From an uncultured Collinsella sp. (lineage in GTDB: Bacteria; Actinomycetota; Coriobacteriia; Coriobacteriales; Coriobacteriaceae): a DNA stretch of 38,650 bases. Shown here piece after piece: positions 24,899 to 33,454 of this stretch. The notes under the pieces are model-generated. The model saw only the letters and a program-made list of their open reading frames with translations, was not told the DNA's origin and searched no databases. The position numbers and the translations under genes were made by a program. Location: NCBI GenBank assembly GCA_902478885.1, contig CABSMS010000007.1:1-38650 (forward strand), in the 5' to 3' direction. Numbering within the stretch: the first letter of the stretch is position 1; every line of letters begins with the position of its first letter.

Positions 24899-25000
24899 AC
24901 CTGCCAAAAAGGGACAGGTTTATTTCGGCAGGTTTCATCTGGGAAAACGCAAAGTCCCAGTTGTTACCTGCCAAAATAAACCTGTCCCTTTTTGGCAGGT
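24899..25000. repeat. 102-nt long palindromic element upstream of the TPP riboswitch
   Basis: The outer arms are an exact inverted repeat of over 25 bp (starting ACCTGCCAAAAAGGGACAGG and ending in its complement). The inner arms GGCAGGT/ACCTGCC and CTGGGA/TCCCAG continue the symmetry with only a few mismatches, leaving a loop near AAACGCAAAG. The transcript would fold into one long hairpin. It is neither a gene nor part of the aptamer and looks like a dispersed repeat element. Confidence 0.8.
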
Positions 25001-25026
25001 GCGCTAGTATAGGGAACAACAGATTC

Positions 25027-25122
25027 GATGCGGGAGTGCCGGCGGTGCAAACCACAAGGCTGAGAGGGCATGGGCCCAATCCTTTGAACCTGTCAGTTAA
25101 TGCTGGCGTAGGGAGCATGCCG
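25027..25122 (+). ncRNA. TPP riboswitch (THI element)
   Basis: The aptamer hallmarks are present in order: GCGGGAGTGCC, the conserved GGCTGAGAGGG, CCTTTGAACCTGTCAGTTAA and TGCTGGCGTAGGGAGCATGC. It senses thiamine pyrophosphate. The terminator hairpin that follows and the thiM-thiE operon downstream make control by premature termination very likely. A possible -10 (TAGTAT, 25005-25010) precedes it. Confidence 0.95.
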
Positions 25123-25130
25123 CCTTTACA

Positions 25131-25160
25131 GGGGCGCTGTCTATGCACAGCGCCCCTTTT
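25131..25160 (+). terminator. Riboswitch expression-platform terminator
   Basis: GGGGCGCTGT pairs perfectly with ACAGCGCCCC and is followed by TTTT, between the TPP aptamer and thiM. Confidence 0.9.
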
Positions 25161-25182
25161 CTATGCCAAGGAGGCATGTGCA

Positions 25183-26022
25183 GTGATTGATTCGGAACAG
25201 CTTAAGCAACATATGGTCAAGGCCGTGGATGAGATTCGCGCTACCAATCCGATGGCCGGCTCCATCACCAACACGGTGACGATCGACTTTGTCGCCAACG
25301 CGCAGCTCGCCGTGGGCGGATCGGCCGCCATGGTCTATTTGCCCGACGAGGGCGAGGCGCTCGTTGCCGGCGGCGGCGCCATCTATCTCAACATGGGAAC
25401 GCTCTTCCCCATTTACGAGCAAACGATTCCCCGCGCGGCCAAGGCGGCACACGACGCCGGCAAGCCCTGGGTGCTCGATCCGGTGGGCCTGGGTATCGGT
25501 AGCCTGCGCACCCAGCTGGTAAACGAACTCAAGCAGTACAAGCCCGCCATCGTGCGTGGCAACGCCTCCGAGATCATCGCACTCGCCGGCCTGTGGGGTC
25601 TTGAGGGCGAGGCGGCCGATCTGAGCCGCGTGCGCGGTGTCGATACCACCGACACGGTCGACGCCGCCCGCGACGCCGCCGTGGCGCTCGCCCGCTACAC
25701 CGGCGGCGCCGTAGTGGTCTCGGGCGAAGTCGACCTGATTACCGACGGCACGACCGTGGCCAAGTCCCACGGCGGCAGCCCGCTCATGTCCAAGATCACC
25801 GGTTGCGGCTGCTCGCAGGGCGGCGTGCTAGCCGTGTACGCCTGTGCCGCCGACCCGTTTACGGCAGCCATCTGCGGCACCGCGGTCTACAACGTTGCCG
25901 GCACGCGTGCCGCCGCTGTCGCCGATGCCCCGGCAAGCTTTAAGGTCGCCTTTATCGATGAGCTCTACCGCGCGACCGCCCAAGATATCGCTGATAACCA
26001 ACTCGAGCTCGAGGAGGCATAA
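25183..26022 (+). CDS. thiM: Hydroxyethylthiazole kinase
   Basis: A 279-residue ThiM, which phosphorylates 5-(2-hydroxyethyl)-4-methylthiazole for thiamine salvage. Family signatures are NTVTIDFVANAQLAVGGSAA, VLDPVGLG, VRGNASEI and the active-site segment KITGCGCSQGG, with the catalytic-loop cysteine. GTG 25183 is the start: AAGGAGG lies 8 nt upstream, and any in-frame extension would run through the terminator and aptamer. It is the first gene of the riboswitch-controlled operon and is followed 3 nt later by the thiamine-binding protein gene. Confidence 0.95.
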   Translation: MIDSEQLKQHMVKAVDEIRATNPMAGSITNTVTIDFVANAQLAVGGSAAMVYLPDEGEALVAGGGAIYLNMGTLFPIYEQTIPRAAKAAHDAGKPWVLDPVGLGIGSLRTQLVNELKQYKPAIVRGNASEIIALAGLWGLEGEAADLSRVRGVDTTDTVDAARDAAVALARYTGGAVVVSGEVDLITDGTTVAKSHGGSPLMSKITGCGCSQGGVLAVYACAADPFTAAICGTAVYNVAGTRAAAVADAPASFKVAFIDELYRATAQDIADNQLELEEA

Positions 26023-26025
26023 GCC

Positions 26026-26367
26026 ATGTCCGAGCCCGCAACTGCTGCTGGAATGAACACACTCGTCGCCGTGGCCATCGCCCCGTGCGGCACCGGCGAT
26101 GAGCTGTCCGCCGAGGTCGCCGAGGTCGTGCGCATCATTCGCGAGAGTGGCCTTCCCAACCGCACCACCTCGATGTTCACCGAGATCGAGGGCGACTGGG
26201 ACGAGGTCATGCAGGTCGTGCGCGACGCAACCTTTGTGTTGGCGAGCAAGGGCATCCGCACCGAAGTCGTGCTCAAAGCCGATATCCGGCCCGGATTTAC
26301 CGACACCATGACCGGCAAGCTCGAGCGCATGGAAGCTCAGATCAAAAAGCAGGAGGAAACACGATGA
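26026..26367 (+). CDS. Thiamine-binding protein, MTH1187/YkoF family
   Basis: A 113-residue single-domain protein of the MTH1187 (DUF77) family, ferredoxin-like folds that bind thiamine or its hydroxymethylpyrimidine part and often occur in thiamine operons. VAVAIAPCGTGDELS, GLPNRTTSMFTEIEGDWDEV and IRTEVVLKADIRPG are typical. It is cytosolic. It starts 3 nt after thiM, and its stop overlaps the thiE ATG in an ATGA overlap, so translation is coupled. A role as intracellular thiamine or precursor carrier is inferred from family and context. Confidence 0.88.
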   Translation: MSEPATAAGMNTLVAVAIAPCGTGDELSAEVAEVVRIIRESGLPNRTTSMFTEIEGDWDEVMQVVRDATFVLASKGIRTEVVLKADIRPGFTDTMTGKLERMEAQIKKQEETR

Positions 26368-27059
26368 GTATCCGCGACAACCTTGATATCTCGGCCTATC
26401 TGGTACTCGGCCCCGAAAACACGCTCGGGCGCCCCGTGGGCGATGTGGTGGCCCAGGCGCTCGACGCCGGCTTTACCTGCATCCAGGTGCGCTCCAAGGT
26501 GGCAAGCGCCCGCGAGATCATTGCGCTGACCGGCGACGCCGCGCAGGCAATCGCACAGGCTGGCAAGACCGGTCAGGTCGCTTTGCTGATTGACGACCGC
26601 CTGGACTGCGTACTCGCCGCGCGCGAGCAGGGCATTGCTGTCGACGGCGTGCACGTGGGTCAGAGCGACATTCCCGTCGAGGTCTGTCGCAAGCTGCTGG
26701 GGCCCAACGCCATCGTGGGTCTTTCCGCCCGTTGCGAGGAGATGCTCGAGTACGTCAAGACCGCCGACATGAGCCTAGTCGACTACCTGGGCATCGGCCC
26801 ACTCCACGAGACCGAGACCAAGCGCGACTGCGGACGCGCGGCCGACGGCTCTATCATCACCAAGAGCTTTGAGGACCTGGCCGCACTCCACGCGGCAAGC
26901 CCCGTGCCCATCGTGGTGGGCGGCGGTGTCAAGACGGCCGACCTGCCGCAGCTTAAGGCCACCGGCGTCGATGGCTTCTTTGTGGTGAGTGCCGTCTGCA
27001 GCGCCGATGACCCCTACGCCGCGGCCAAGGAGCTTGTCGACACCTGGCAGCAGGCGTAA
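26364..27059 (+). CDS. thiE: Thiamine phosphate synthase
   Basis: A 231-residue TIM-barrel enzyme that joins the thiazole and pyrimidine phosphates to give thiamine phosphate. IQVRSK (substrate Gln/Arg), LLIDDRLDCVLA, DGVHVGQSD, GIGPLHETETKRD and VVGGGV match ThiE in order; VGLSARC stands where VGxSxH/T is usual. It is the last gene of the operon. With thiM but no thiC, thiD or thiG here, the locus encodes salvage of ready-made thiazole, and the pyrimidine kinase must be elsewhere. Confidence 0.94.
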   Translation: MSIRDNLDISAYLVLGPENTLGRPVGDVVAQALDAGFTCIQVRSKVASAREIIALTGDAAQAIAQAGKTGQVALLIDDRLDCVLAAREQGIAVDGVHVGQSDIPVEVCRKLLGPNAIVGLSARCEEMLEYVKTADMSLVDYLGIGPLHETETKRDCGRAADGSIITKSFEDLAALHAASPVPIVVGGGVKTADLPQLKATGVDGFFVVSAVCSADDPYAAAKELVDTWQQA

Positions 27060-27103
27060 GTCTAGGCCGAGCAGCTGATTCGCAGCCTCATATCTTCAGC
27101 AAT

Positions 27104-27149
27104 GGAAAGCGCATCCCAGTTTGGACCTCCATTCCGGGATGCGCTTTCC
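27104..27149. terminator. Bidirectional intrinsic terminator
   Basis: A perfect 14-bp stem, GGAAAGCGCATCCC with GGGATGCGCTTTCC, lies between the convergent thiE and patatin genes. Confidence 0.85.
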
Positions 27150-27171
27150 GCCGAGATGGCGGCAGCAGCCT

Positions 27172-28041
27172 CTACCCTGCCAGATATGCCTCCAGTGCCG
27201 GCAAGGTCGCCTCCGCATCGCGGCGACCAATCTGGTAGATGCGCTCAAGTTCATCGGGCTCGCGACACAGCGACGGCACCTTCACCGATTCGCTCGGACG
27301 CACCACAAAGATCTCGCCGGCAGCCTCGCGACGTGCCAGGTCATCGAGCGTGGCATTGTAGACCTCATGCCGGTGCTCAAGCGCTGCGACAAACTCCGGA
27401 TAGTGACGGAACACGCGCCGCAGCATGGGCATCACGCTGTTGGGCTGCTTCACAAAGCCCGCCGGCTGCGTGAGTACCACGATATTGCGGTCATACCCCT
27501 GCGCAAACAGCCACGCGCTGGGAATAGAATCAGCCACGCCACCATCCAGATACTTATGCCCGTCAATAGCAACGGGACGCGTCGCCACGGGAATTGCCGA
27601 CGACGCCCGAATCCACTCGATATCGCGCTCGTCGCCATACGGCAGATCGTGATAGACGGCCTTGCCCGTCTCGATATCGGTACACACGCACGTAAATCGC
27701 ATGGGACAGGTGCGATACGCCTCCAAGTCGATAGGATCGCGCTCGATAGGCACCTCGTGATAAGCAAAGTCGGCATTGTACATATCGCCGGTTCGCAGCC
27801 AGCTGGTCACGCTCGCATAGCGCTTGTCGGCGCAATAGGCCTTGTTATAGCGAACGGCGCGGCCGATCTGGTGCGATTTAAAGTTGTAGCCAAACGCCGC
27901 GCCCGCCGAGACGCCCACCATATGGTCGCAGGTCAAACCGTGCTCCATCCAAACGTCGAGCACGCCCGCCGTATACATACCGCGGTAGCCACCTCCCTCG
28001 AGCGCCAGCCCCACCGTGCGCGTCATATTTGACTGTGCCAT
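27172..28041 (-). CDS. Patatin-like phospholipase
   Basis: A 289-residue patatin-family serine lipid hydrolase of the RssA/YjjU kind. The oxyanion loop is EGGGYRGMYTAGVL, the nucleophile elbow is GVSAG and the catalytic Asp is in LDGGVAD, the complete Ser-Asp dyad. It has no signal peptide or membrane segment. ATG 28041 has GGAG 8 nt upstream; the 28-residue in-frame extension to 28125 lacks a site. It is monocistronic between the terminator at 27104-27149 and the 324-bp gap before the GGDEF genes. Confidence 0.9.
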   Translation of the reverse strand: MAQSNMTRTVGLALEGGGYRGMYTAGVLDVWMEHGLTCDHMVGVSAGAAFGYNFKSHQIGRAVRYNKAYCADKRYASVTSWLRTGDMYNADFAYHEVPIERDPIDLEAYRTCPMRFTCVCTDIETGKAVYHDLPYGDERDIEWIRASSAIPVATRPVAIDGHKYLDGGVADSIPSAWLFAQGYDRNIVVLTQPAGFVKQPNSVMPMLRRVFRHYPEFVAALEHRHEVYNATLDDLARREAAGEIFVVRPSESVKVPSLCREPDELERIYQIGRRDAEATLPALEAYLAG

Positions 28042-28365
28042 GCGACCATCTCCGTTCCTGCGTTTTAAAACGGGACAAGTATACCCGTCAACATATATCG
28101 TCCCAGTCGCATTTTTATTGAACATCGCATCGTCGCGCTACCGTTTGTCGAATAACAGCCGCCCACAGCATGTGCACCCATATATAATTGTGCACTATTG
28201 TTTACACTACTCAGCTGTTATCAACAGCGAACATTAGCCGGCAAATTAGCTCAACAACGCGGCAAGGCGGGGGCCTGGATACATGCAAAGCGCTGAGCAA
28301 CGATGCATGTACACAACGAGCTCGCCCGACGCAATCCGCCCCGACCTCAGAAAGCCGCTTAGAAC
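28042..28365. promoter_or_regulatory. Intergenic promoter region of patatin and GGDEF-EAL genes
   Basis: This 324-bp divergent gap has no credible gene. It holds GTGCAC direct/inverted repeats at 28172-28177 and 28190-28195 bracketing TATAAT (28183-28188). GTGCAC is itself palindromic, so the pair could be an operator over a -10 box. No good -35 is visible at the usual distance. Confidence 0.4.
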
Positions 28366-31083
28366 ATGGATACTGTCAGCAATTACACCGAAACGCTCGA
28401 AAAGACCGTCCGTGACCTTCTCGAGCGGCAGGAGGATCTGATCAGGACTGCCTTTACCGACCAGCTTACTGGGCTTGGCAACCGTGGCGGCTTTGCCCGT
28501 TCCCTCGAGGAGCTCTGGGAGCAGGACGCCCCCGTTACCATGGCGTTCATCGATATCGACAATCTCAAGCACTGCAACGACGTCTTTGGGCATGACGAGG
28601 GCAACCGCTATATCTTGCAGGTAAGTCTCTATCTTAAGCTGTATATGAAGGTGGGCGAAGCGGCGTTTCGCATAGGCGGCGACGAGTTTGCCATCCTATC
28701 TACGATTGCAACCGAGGACGACCTCGCCGAACGTCTGAAACACTGCCGAACGGTTCTGCTCAAAAACAACGATTCCGAGATGCCCCACTCGTTTAGCTAC
28801 GGAGTGTCGCATGCCGACCCCGCCCTGGGCGAAGCTTCCAATCGCATGACGCTCGATGCCGACCATCGCATGTACGACTACAAGCTACGTCACGCCATGC
28901 ACCTCGATCGACGCAATATCACGCAAGTTCACGCCGACGACTTCGAAATAAGCGATCGAATTTTTGACGCCTTTTCGATGCTCAACGAGGGCCGTTATTT
29001 CTTTATCGAGAACTTGGACAAACATCGCACCCTTTGGTCACAAGGCGCCTTGCGCGATCTTGGCCTTCCCTCAGAGCACATAGACAACTGTCGCGATTAC
29101 TGGAAAACGCGCGTCCATCCCGACGACCTTGAGGCTTGCATCAACGACATCGACCAAGTCTACAACGGCACCAAGCACCGTCGCGTCATGCAGTATCGTG
29201 TGCGCAACGCCGTCGGCGACTACGTCCTTTGCCGTGCTCGCGGGTTTCGTATCGACGGCGACGGAAATGTCCCCTCGCTCTATGTCGGCGAGCTCGTCAA
29301 CCACTCACTTGCCGAAACCGTCGACGCCGCCACAGGCCTCGGAACGCAGCGCATGCTGGCCAACGCCATCGACGCCTGCCGCCGCGATCGTTGCAAGACA
29401 GGGCTTATAGCGGTGCGCGTTCGTGGCACGACAAAGCTCAACGAGCTCTACGGGGCCGAGCCTGTCGACAACATGCTTGCCGAATACGCTGGCCGCATGC
29501 TGTCGATCACCCGTGGTAGGAGCCGGGTCTACCGTTCACGAAGCGTCCAGTTCGTCGTGCTCAGCAACGACCTAGACCACGAGGCATTCGAGCAACTGAC
29601 CCGCCACCTTAAAGAGGCCGTTTTCGCTCCTGTTCGAGTCGCAGGCGACACCATTACTCCCGTCTGCCTTGTCGTCCCGGCCTTTTACGAGCACTTAACC
29701 CATCAAGCGACCGCCGTTTTAGGCGAACTCGACCGTCGCCTTCGCACGGCCGGCGGGCTTGTTCCCAACGACAGCCTCCCCATACCCGAGGCGGAGCGCA
29801 AAAGCGCCATAGCCGAACGTATCGACTCGCTCACGGGCCTCTATCGACCCAGCGAGTTTATGCGGCGCGCCAACGCATTTCTCGAGGCAAGGCGCGACGG
29901 CACCTGGTGCATCGCCACGGTCGACATGGGCCACATGCGCCTGTTTAATGAATGGCACGGCCAGGCCGAGGGCGACCGCGTACTCGCCGATGTGGGCACG
30001 GTCCTCAAGGACATCGAGAATGCCGATATGGGCGTCGCAGGGTACTGGGGCCAAGATGACTTTTGTGTACTCATCCCCTTTAAGTACAACACCGTCCGTC
30101 AAATCTACAACCGCGTTCGTGAGGCAGTAGCCAGGCATGATGACGGCGTAGGTTTCTGGCCGTCCATGGGCGTTTACCCCATCGACTCCAATGAGAAGAT
30201 CGCCATCGATGCGCAGGCAAAGGCCATGTTTACCAATCGACGCGCAAAAAACGACTTTAAGGAGCGCATTGCCATTTTCCGCCCCGCGGAGTACGAGCGC
30301 GAAGTCGCGTTCCACCGCACGCTGACCGAATTCCAGTACGCGCTGTCAAATGGTCGCATCACGTACTATCTTCAGCCCCAGGTCGATATGGAAACCGGCG
30401 AGATTATTGGCGCCGAAGCACTCACCCGCTGGATTGACAAGGACGGCTCTCTCATTTCGCCCGCAACGTTTATCCCCGCACTCGAGGAAAGCGGCTTTGT
30501 AGTGACGCTCGACAAGTACATTTGGCAGGGTGTCGCCATATGGCTTCGCGAGCGTCTCGATCGCGGTCTTCGCGTGGTTCCGGTCTCGCTTAATGTGTCG
30601 CGCGTGGATATCCTTGCCTGCGACGTTGCCGAACATATGGGGGCGCTCGCCGCCCAATACAACCTACCGCCCGAGCTCATGCGTATCGAGATCACCGAGA
30701 CGGCTTATACGGGAGAATCCGAGGCCGTGGATAAGCTGACCGCAGATCTGCACACCCGCGGCTTCTCGACCTATATGGACGATTTTGGCACCGGTCAGTC
30801 CACGCTCGCGATGCTCAAGAACGTCAACGTCGACGTCATCAAGCTCGACCGCACCTTTGTGCCCACTGACCGCGATCAAGGCCGCAGCACGCAAATCATT
30901 TCATCGATGCTCGAAATGGCGCAGTCGCTCCATCTGCCCGTCGTGGTCGAAGGCGTCGAGACAAATGAGCAGGCGAACATGCTACGACAAATGGGCGCCC
31001 GCTACGCTCAGGGCTTCCTCTACTACCGCCCCATGCCGGCGAAGGATTTTGAGGCATTGCTCGATGGTGGCAATAACAACTGA
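28366..31083 (+). CDS. Multi-domain GGDEF-PAS-GGDEF-GGDEF-EAL c-di-GMP protein
   Basis: A 905-residue cytosolic signalling protein for the second messenger cyclic di-GMP. Domain order: a complete GGDEF cyclase domain (about 25-180, GGDEF at 104-108, no RxxD inhibitory site), a PAS-like sensor (about 195-315), a degenerate GGDEF (about 320-465, signature replaced by RSVQF at 392-396), another degenerate GGDEF (about 485-640, GQDDF at 562-566), and an EAL phosphodiesterase domain (about 650-900). The EAL catalytic residues all look present: EAL 684-686, LNVSR, IEITET, DDFGTG, IKLDR and VEGVET. It could thus both make and break c-di-GMP. There are no membrane segments. The start is fixed by an in-frame stop just upstream, although no strong ribosome binding site precedes ATG 28366. 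It is paralogous to the next gene. Confidence 0.9.
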   Translation: MDTVSNYTETLEKTVRDLLERQEDLIRTAFTDQLTGLGNRGGFARSLEELWEQDAPVTMAFIDIDNLKHCNDVFGHDEGNRYILQVSLYLKLYMKVGEAAFRIGGDEFAILSTIATEDDLAERLKHCRTVLLKNNDSEMPHSFSYGVSHADPALGEASNRMTLDADHRMYDYKLRHAMHLDRRNITQVHADDFEISDRIFDAFSMLNEGRYFFIENLDKHRTLWSQGALRDLGLPSEHIDNCRDYWKTRVHPDDLEACINDIDQVYNGTKHRRVMQYRVRNAVGDYVLCRARGFRIDGDGNVPSLYVGELVNHSLAETVDAATGLGTQRMLANAIDACRRDRCKTGLIAVRVRGTTKLNELYGAEPVDNMLAEYAGRMLSITRGRSRVYRSRSVQFVVLSNDLDHEAFEQLTRHLKEAVFAPVRVAGDTITPVCLVVPAFYEHLTHQATAVLGELDRRLRTAGGLVPNDSLPIPEAERKSAIAERIDSLTGLYRPSEFMRRANAFLEARRDGTWCIATVDMGHMRLFNEWHGQAEGDRVLADVGTVLKDIENADMGVAGYWGQDDFCVLIPFKYNTVRQIYNRVREAVARHDDGVGFWPSMGVYPIDSNEKIAIDAQAKAMFTNRRAKNDFKERIAIFRPAEYEREVAFHRTLTEFQYALSNGRITYYLQPQVDMETGEIIGAEALTRWIDKDGSLISPATFIPALEESGFVVTLDKYIWQGVAIWLRERLDRGLRVVPVSLNVSRVDILACDVAEHMGALAAQYNLPPELMRIEITETAYTGESEAVDKLTADLHTRGFSTYMDDFGTGQSTLAMLKNVNVDVIKLDRTFVPTDRDQGRSTQIISSMLEMAQSLHLPVVVEGVETNEQANMLRQMGARYAQGFLYYRPMPAKDFEALLDGGNNN

Positions 31084-31147
31084 TACACTCGCGCGCAAAA
31101 CGCCACCGTCGAAGGGGGCATTTGTCTCCATTAGCTAACTTATATCC

Positions 31148-31166
31148 CCAATTCAAACCGAATTGG
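31148..31166. promoter_or_regulatory. Inverted repeat between the two GGDEF genes
   Basis: CCAATTC and GAATTGG flank AAACC, with outer ATAT/ATAT symmetry, 45 nt before the second gene start. It may be a small hairpin in the leader or an operator. Confidence 0.4.
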
Positions 31167-31210
31167 CGATATGATACAAACCGTTGTTCCGCCCAAGGAG
31201 GTTATCCATC

Positions 31211-32740
31211 ATGAACGAGTCATATCGCCTGGGCGAGCAATCGATTATTGCCTATCTTCAGCGACTTGCGAACGGCGTCTCGACCGCTGAACTCGATGTT
31301 GCCGCGCTGCCTGCTGGGCTACGCGCCGTTGGTGAGCAACTGCAAAAGACGCATGCCATCCTGCAACAAGAGCGCCAGCTGCTTGAGCGCAACGCCTATA
31401 TCGATCCGCTCACCAACTTGGGCAACCGCAACGGATTCGACCGTCACGTCGAGCAACTCTGGCGCAAAGGCGACCCCTTCACCTGCGCCTATATTGACAT
31501 CGACCATCTCAAGCATTGCAACGATAGGTTTGGCCACGCCGAAGGCAATCGCTATATTCTGAGCATCTGCCGCACGCTCTCCGAAACCATGGAGCACGAT
31601 GAGATGCTGTTCCGTATCGGTGGAGACGAGTTTGTGCTCATCTCGCCCTCCGCAAACGAGATTGAACTCGAGCAGCGCTTGGAGCAGGTGCGTACCAGGC
31701 TGATCGAGGCGAGCTCAGGTGGCAAGGCACCCATGATCGGCAGCTTTAGCTTTGGCTGCTCGCGCGTCGATCCACTTGCTGGCGACACGCGTCGCCAGAT
31801 GACGATGGATGCCGATCGCAAGATGTATCGCTATAAGCTTATGCATCGTGTGCAGCAACCGAAAGACGATGACGCGCCGCAACGCCCAATCGTCGACCAG
31901 CTTCCCTGCAACGACCGGGTGTTCCAAGCGATCTCCATGAGCTCCGAGACGCGCTATCCGTTTATCCTCAATCTCGATACGGGAGAATCGCAATGGTCGG
32001 TTAACGCCGTACGCGATTTTGACCTGCCCTCCCAGCACCCTTTTAACTCACTCGACATGTGGCTCGCCCGCGTTCATCCCGAGGACCGCGACAACGTACG
32101 CGCCGAGCTCGACATGGTGATAAACAGCACGTGGCACTTCCACTACATGCAGTATCGCGTAATGGATGCCACCGGAGCGTACGTGCTTTGCGACTGCACG
32201 GGCTACCGCTTGGACGGCACCGATACCGAGCCCAGCATGTATGTGGGCATTATCGTCAACCGAAGCCTAGCGGATACGACCGACTCGGTAACGGGCCTGG
32301 GCGATGTCCACGCACTGGTCAACGCTATTGGAGAGATGCGCCACGTGCCGCACGAGGCAGGCTTTATTGCCATTAAGGTCGACGATATCGCCGAGGTCAA
32401 TGCCCGCTTTGGATTCGATGCAGGCGACCGCGTGCTCGCCGAAAGCGCCGCCTGCCTCATGGATTGTTCGCGCGGCAAGGGCCGCCTGTTCCGCTCGACG
32501 GGACCAACGTTCGTGGCACTCTTCGACGAGCTCGGCCCCGAGGCGATCGACGAGATCGCAAGCGACATCGAACGGTTCCTGGGTTCTCCCGTGCTCATCG
32601 GCTCGCTTGAATATCAGCCGCCCATTCGCGTGGCCACGCTCCATCTGGACGGCGTCGACCGTCAGCCCGTTTCCATTCTGAACGAGCTCAAAGCGTTGCT
32701 CGGGAAAGCCGTGCAGGTGCCAGGTACCAAACTGGATTAA
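31211..32740 (+). CDS. GGDEF-PAS-degenerate GGDEF protein
   Basis: A 509-residue cytosolic paralogue of the upstream GGDEF-EAL protein. After a helical N-terminus (1-60) comes a complete GGDEF domain (about 62-215, RIGGDEF with GGDEF at 137-141), a PAS-like domain (about 235-355) and a degenerate GGDEF domain (about 358-500, STGPTFV in place of the signature). It ends where the longer protein continues into a third GGDEF and the EAL. It therefore looks like a synthase-only version of its neighbour. AAGGAGG at 31195-31201 precedes ATG 31211 by 9 nt; a longer frame from 31184 lacks a site. The shared YIDPLTNLGNRNGF/IDIDxLKHCND segments show tandem duplication. Confidence 0.9.
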   Translation: MNESYRLGEQSIIAYLQRLANGVSTAELDVAALPAGLRAVGEQLQKTHAILQQERQLLERNAYIDPLTNLGNRNGFDRHVEQLWRKGDPFTCAYIDIDHLKHCNDRFGHAEGNRYILSICRTLSETMEHDEMLFRIGGDEFVLISPSANEIELEQRLEQVRTRLIEASSGGKAPMIGSFSFGCSRVDPLAGDTRRQMTMDADRKMYRYKLMHRVQQPKDDDAPQRPIVDQLPCNDRVFQAISMSSETRYPFILNLDTGESQWSVNAVRDFDLPSQHPFNSLDMWLARVHPEDRDNVRAELDMVINSTWHFHYMQYRVMDATGAYVLCDCTGYRLDGTDTEPSMYVGIIVNRSLADTTDSVTGLGDVHALVNAIGEMRHVPHEAGFIAIKVDDIAEVNARFGFDAGDRVLAESAACLMDCSRGKGRLFRSTGPTFVALFDELGPEAIDEIASDIERFLGSPVLIGSLEYQPPIRVATLHLDGVDRQPVSILNELKALLGKAVQVPGTKLD

Positions 32741-32814
32741 CGCCGCGCCCGCGCCGCCTCCCCCATCGTGCGATAATCCTCTGCAGAAGTCATCGACAGC
32801 AGAGGGAGTTTGTG

Positions 32815-33438
32815 ATGAAGGTTCTTTTAGTCAACGGTAGCCCCAAGGCAAACGGCAACACCGCTCGCGCGCTTGCCGAAGTCGCCGAGCAATTGCATGC
32901 CGAGGGTATCGATACCGAGGTGTTCCAGCTGGGCGCCAAGCCCATTCGCGACTGCATTGGCTGTGGTCAGTGCGGCAAGCTTGGCGGACGCTGCACCTTT
33001 GACGACGACGTGGTGAACGAGCTCATCGCTGCCGCCGAGCAGGCAGATGGCTTTGTCTTTGGCTCGCCCGTCTACTACGCGCACCCCAGCGGCCGCATCC
33101 TTTCGGCCCTCGATCGCGCCTTCTATGCAGGCGGGCATGCCTTTGAGCACAAACCCGGCGCCGCAGTCGCCGTCGCCCGTCGCGGCGGCACGTCGACCAC
33201 CTTCGATGTGCTCAACAAGTACTTCACCATTAAGCAAATGCCCGTGGTCGCTTCCACCTACTGGAACAACGTGTTTGGCCGCGTGCCCGGCGACGCCGAT
33301 GGGGACGCCGAGGGCCTTGCCACCATGCGAAACATCGGCAAAAACATGGCCTGGCTCCTGCGTTGCATCGAGGCAGGACAGGCCGCCGGCATCAACGCAC
33401 CCGAAGCCGATCGCGCAACGACCAACTTCATTCGCTAG
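32815..33438 (+). CDS. NADPH-dependent FMN reductase / iron-sulfur flavoprotein family
   Basis: A 207-residue flavodoxin-fold oxidoreductase. The FMN phosphate loop is NGSPKANGNTARAL at the N-terminus, and a cysteine cluster CIGCGQCGKLGGRC at about residues 47-60 resembles the compact cluster motif of iron-sulfur flavoproteins. FGSPVYYAHPSG and ARRGGTST complete the flavin site. ATG 32815 has GAGGGAG 6 nt upstream; GTG 32812 is adjacent. It forms an operon with the ArsC/Spx-like gene 16 nt downstream. The electron acceptor is unknown. Confidence 0.88.
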   Translation: MKVLLVNGSPKANGNTARALAEVAEQLHAEGIDTEVFQLGAKPIRDCIGCGQCGKLGGRCTFDDDVVNELIAAAEQADGFVFGSPVYYAHPSGRILSALDRAFYAGGHAFEHKPGAAVAVARRGGTSTTFDVLNKYFTIKQMPVVASTYWNNVFGRVPGDADGDAEGLATMRNIGKNMAWLLRCIEAGQAAGINAPEADRATTNFIR

Positions 33439-33454
33439 AACGGCGGAACATACT

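Noticed and set aside
24745..25182. An in-frame extension of thiM by 146 residues
   Set aside because: This stretch contains the long palindrome, the TPP aptamer and its terminator. The real start is GTG 25183 with AAGGAGG upstream.
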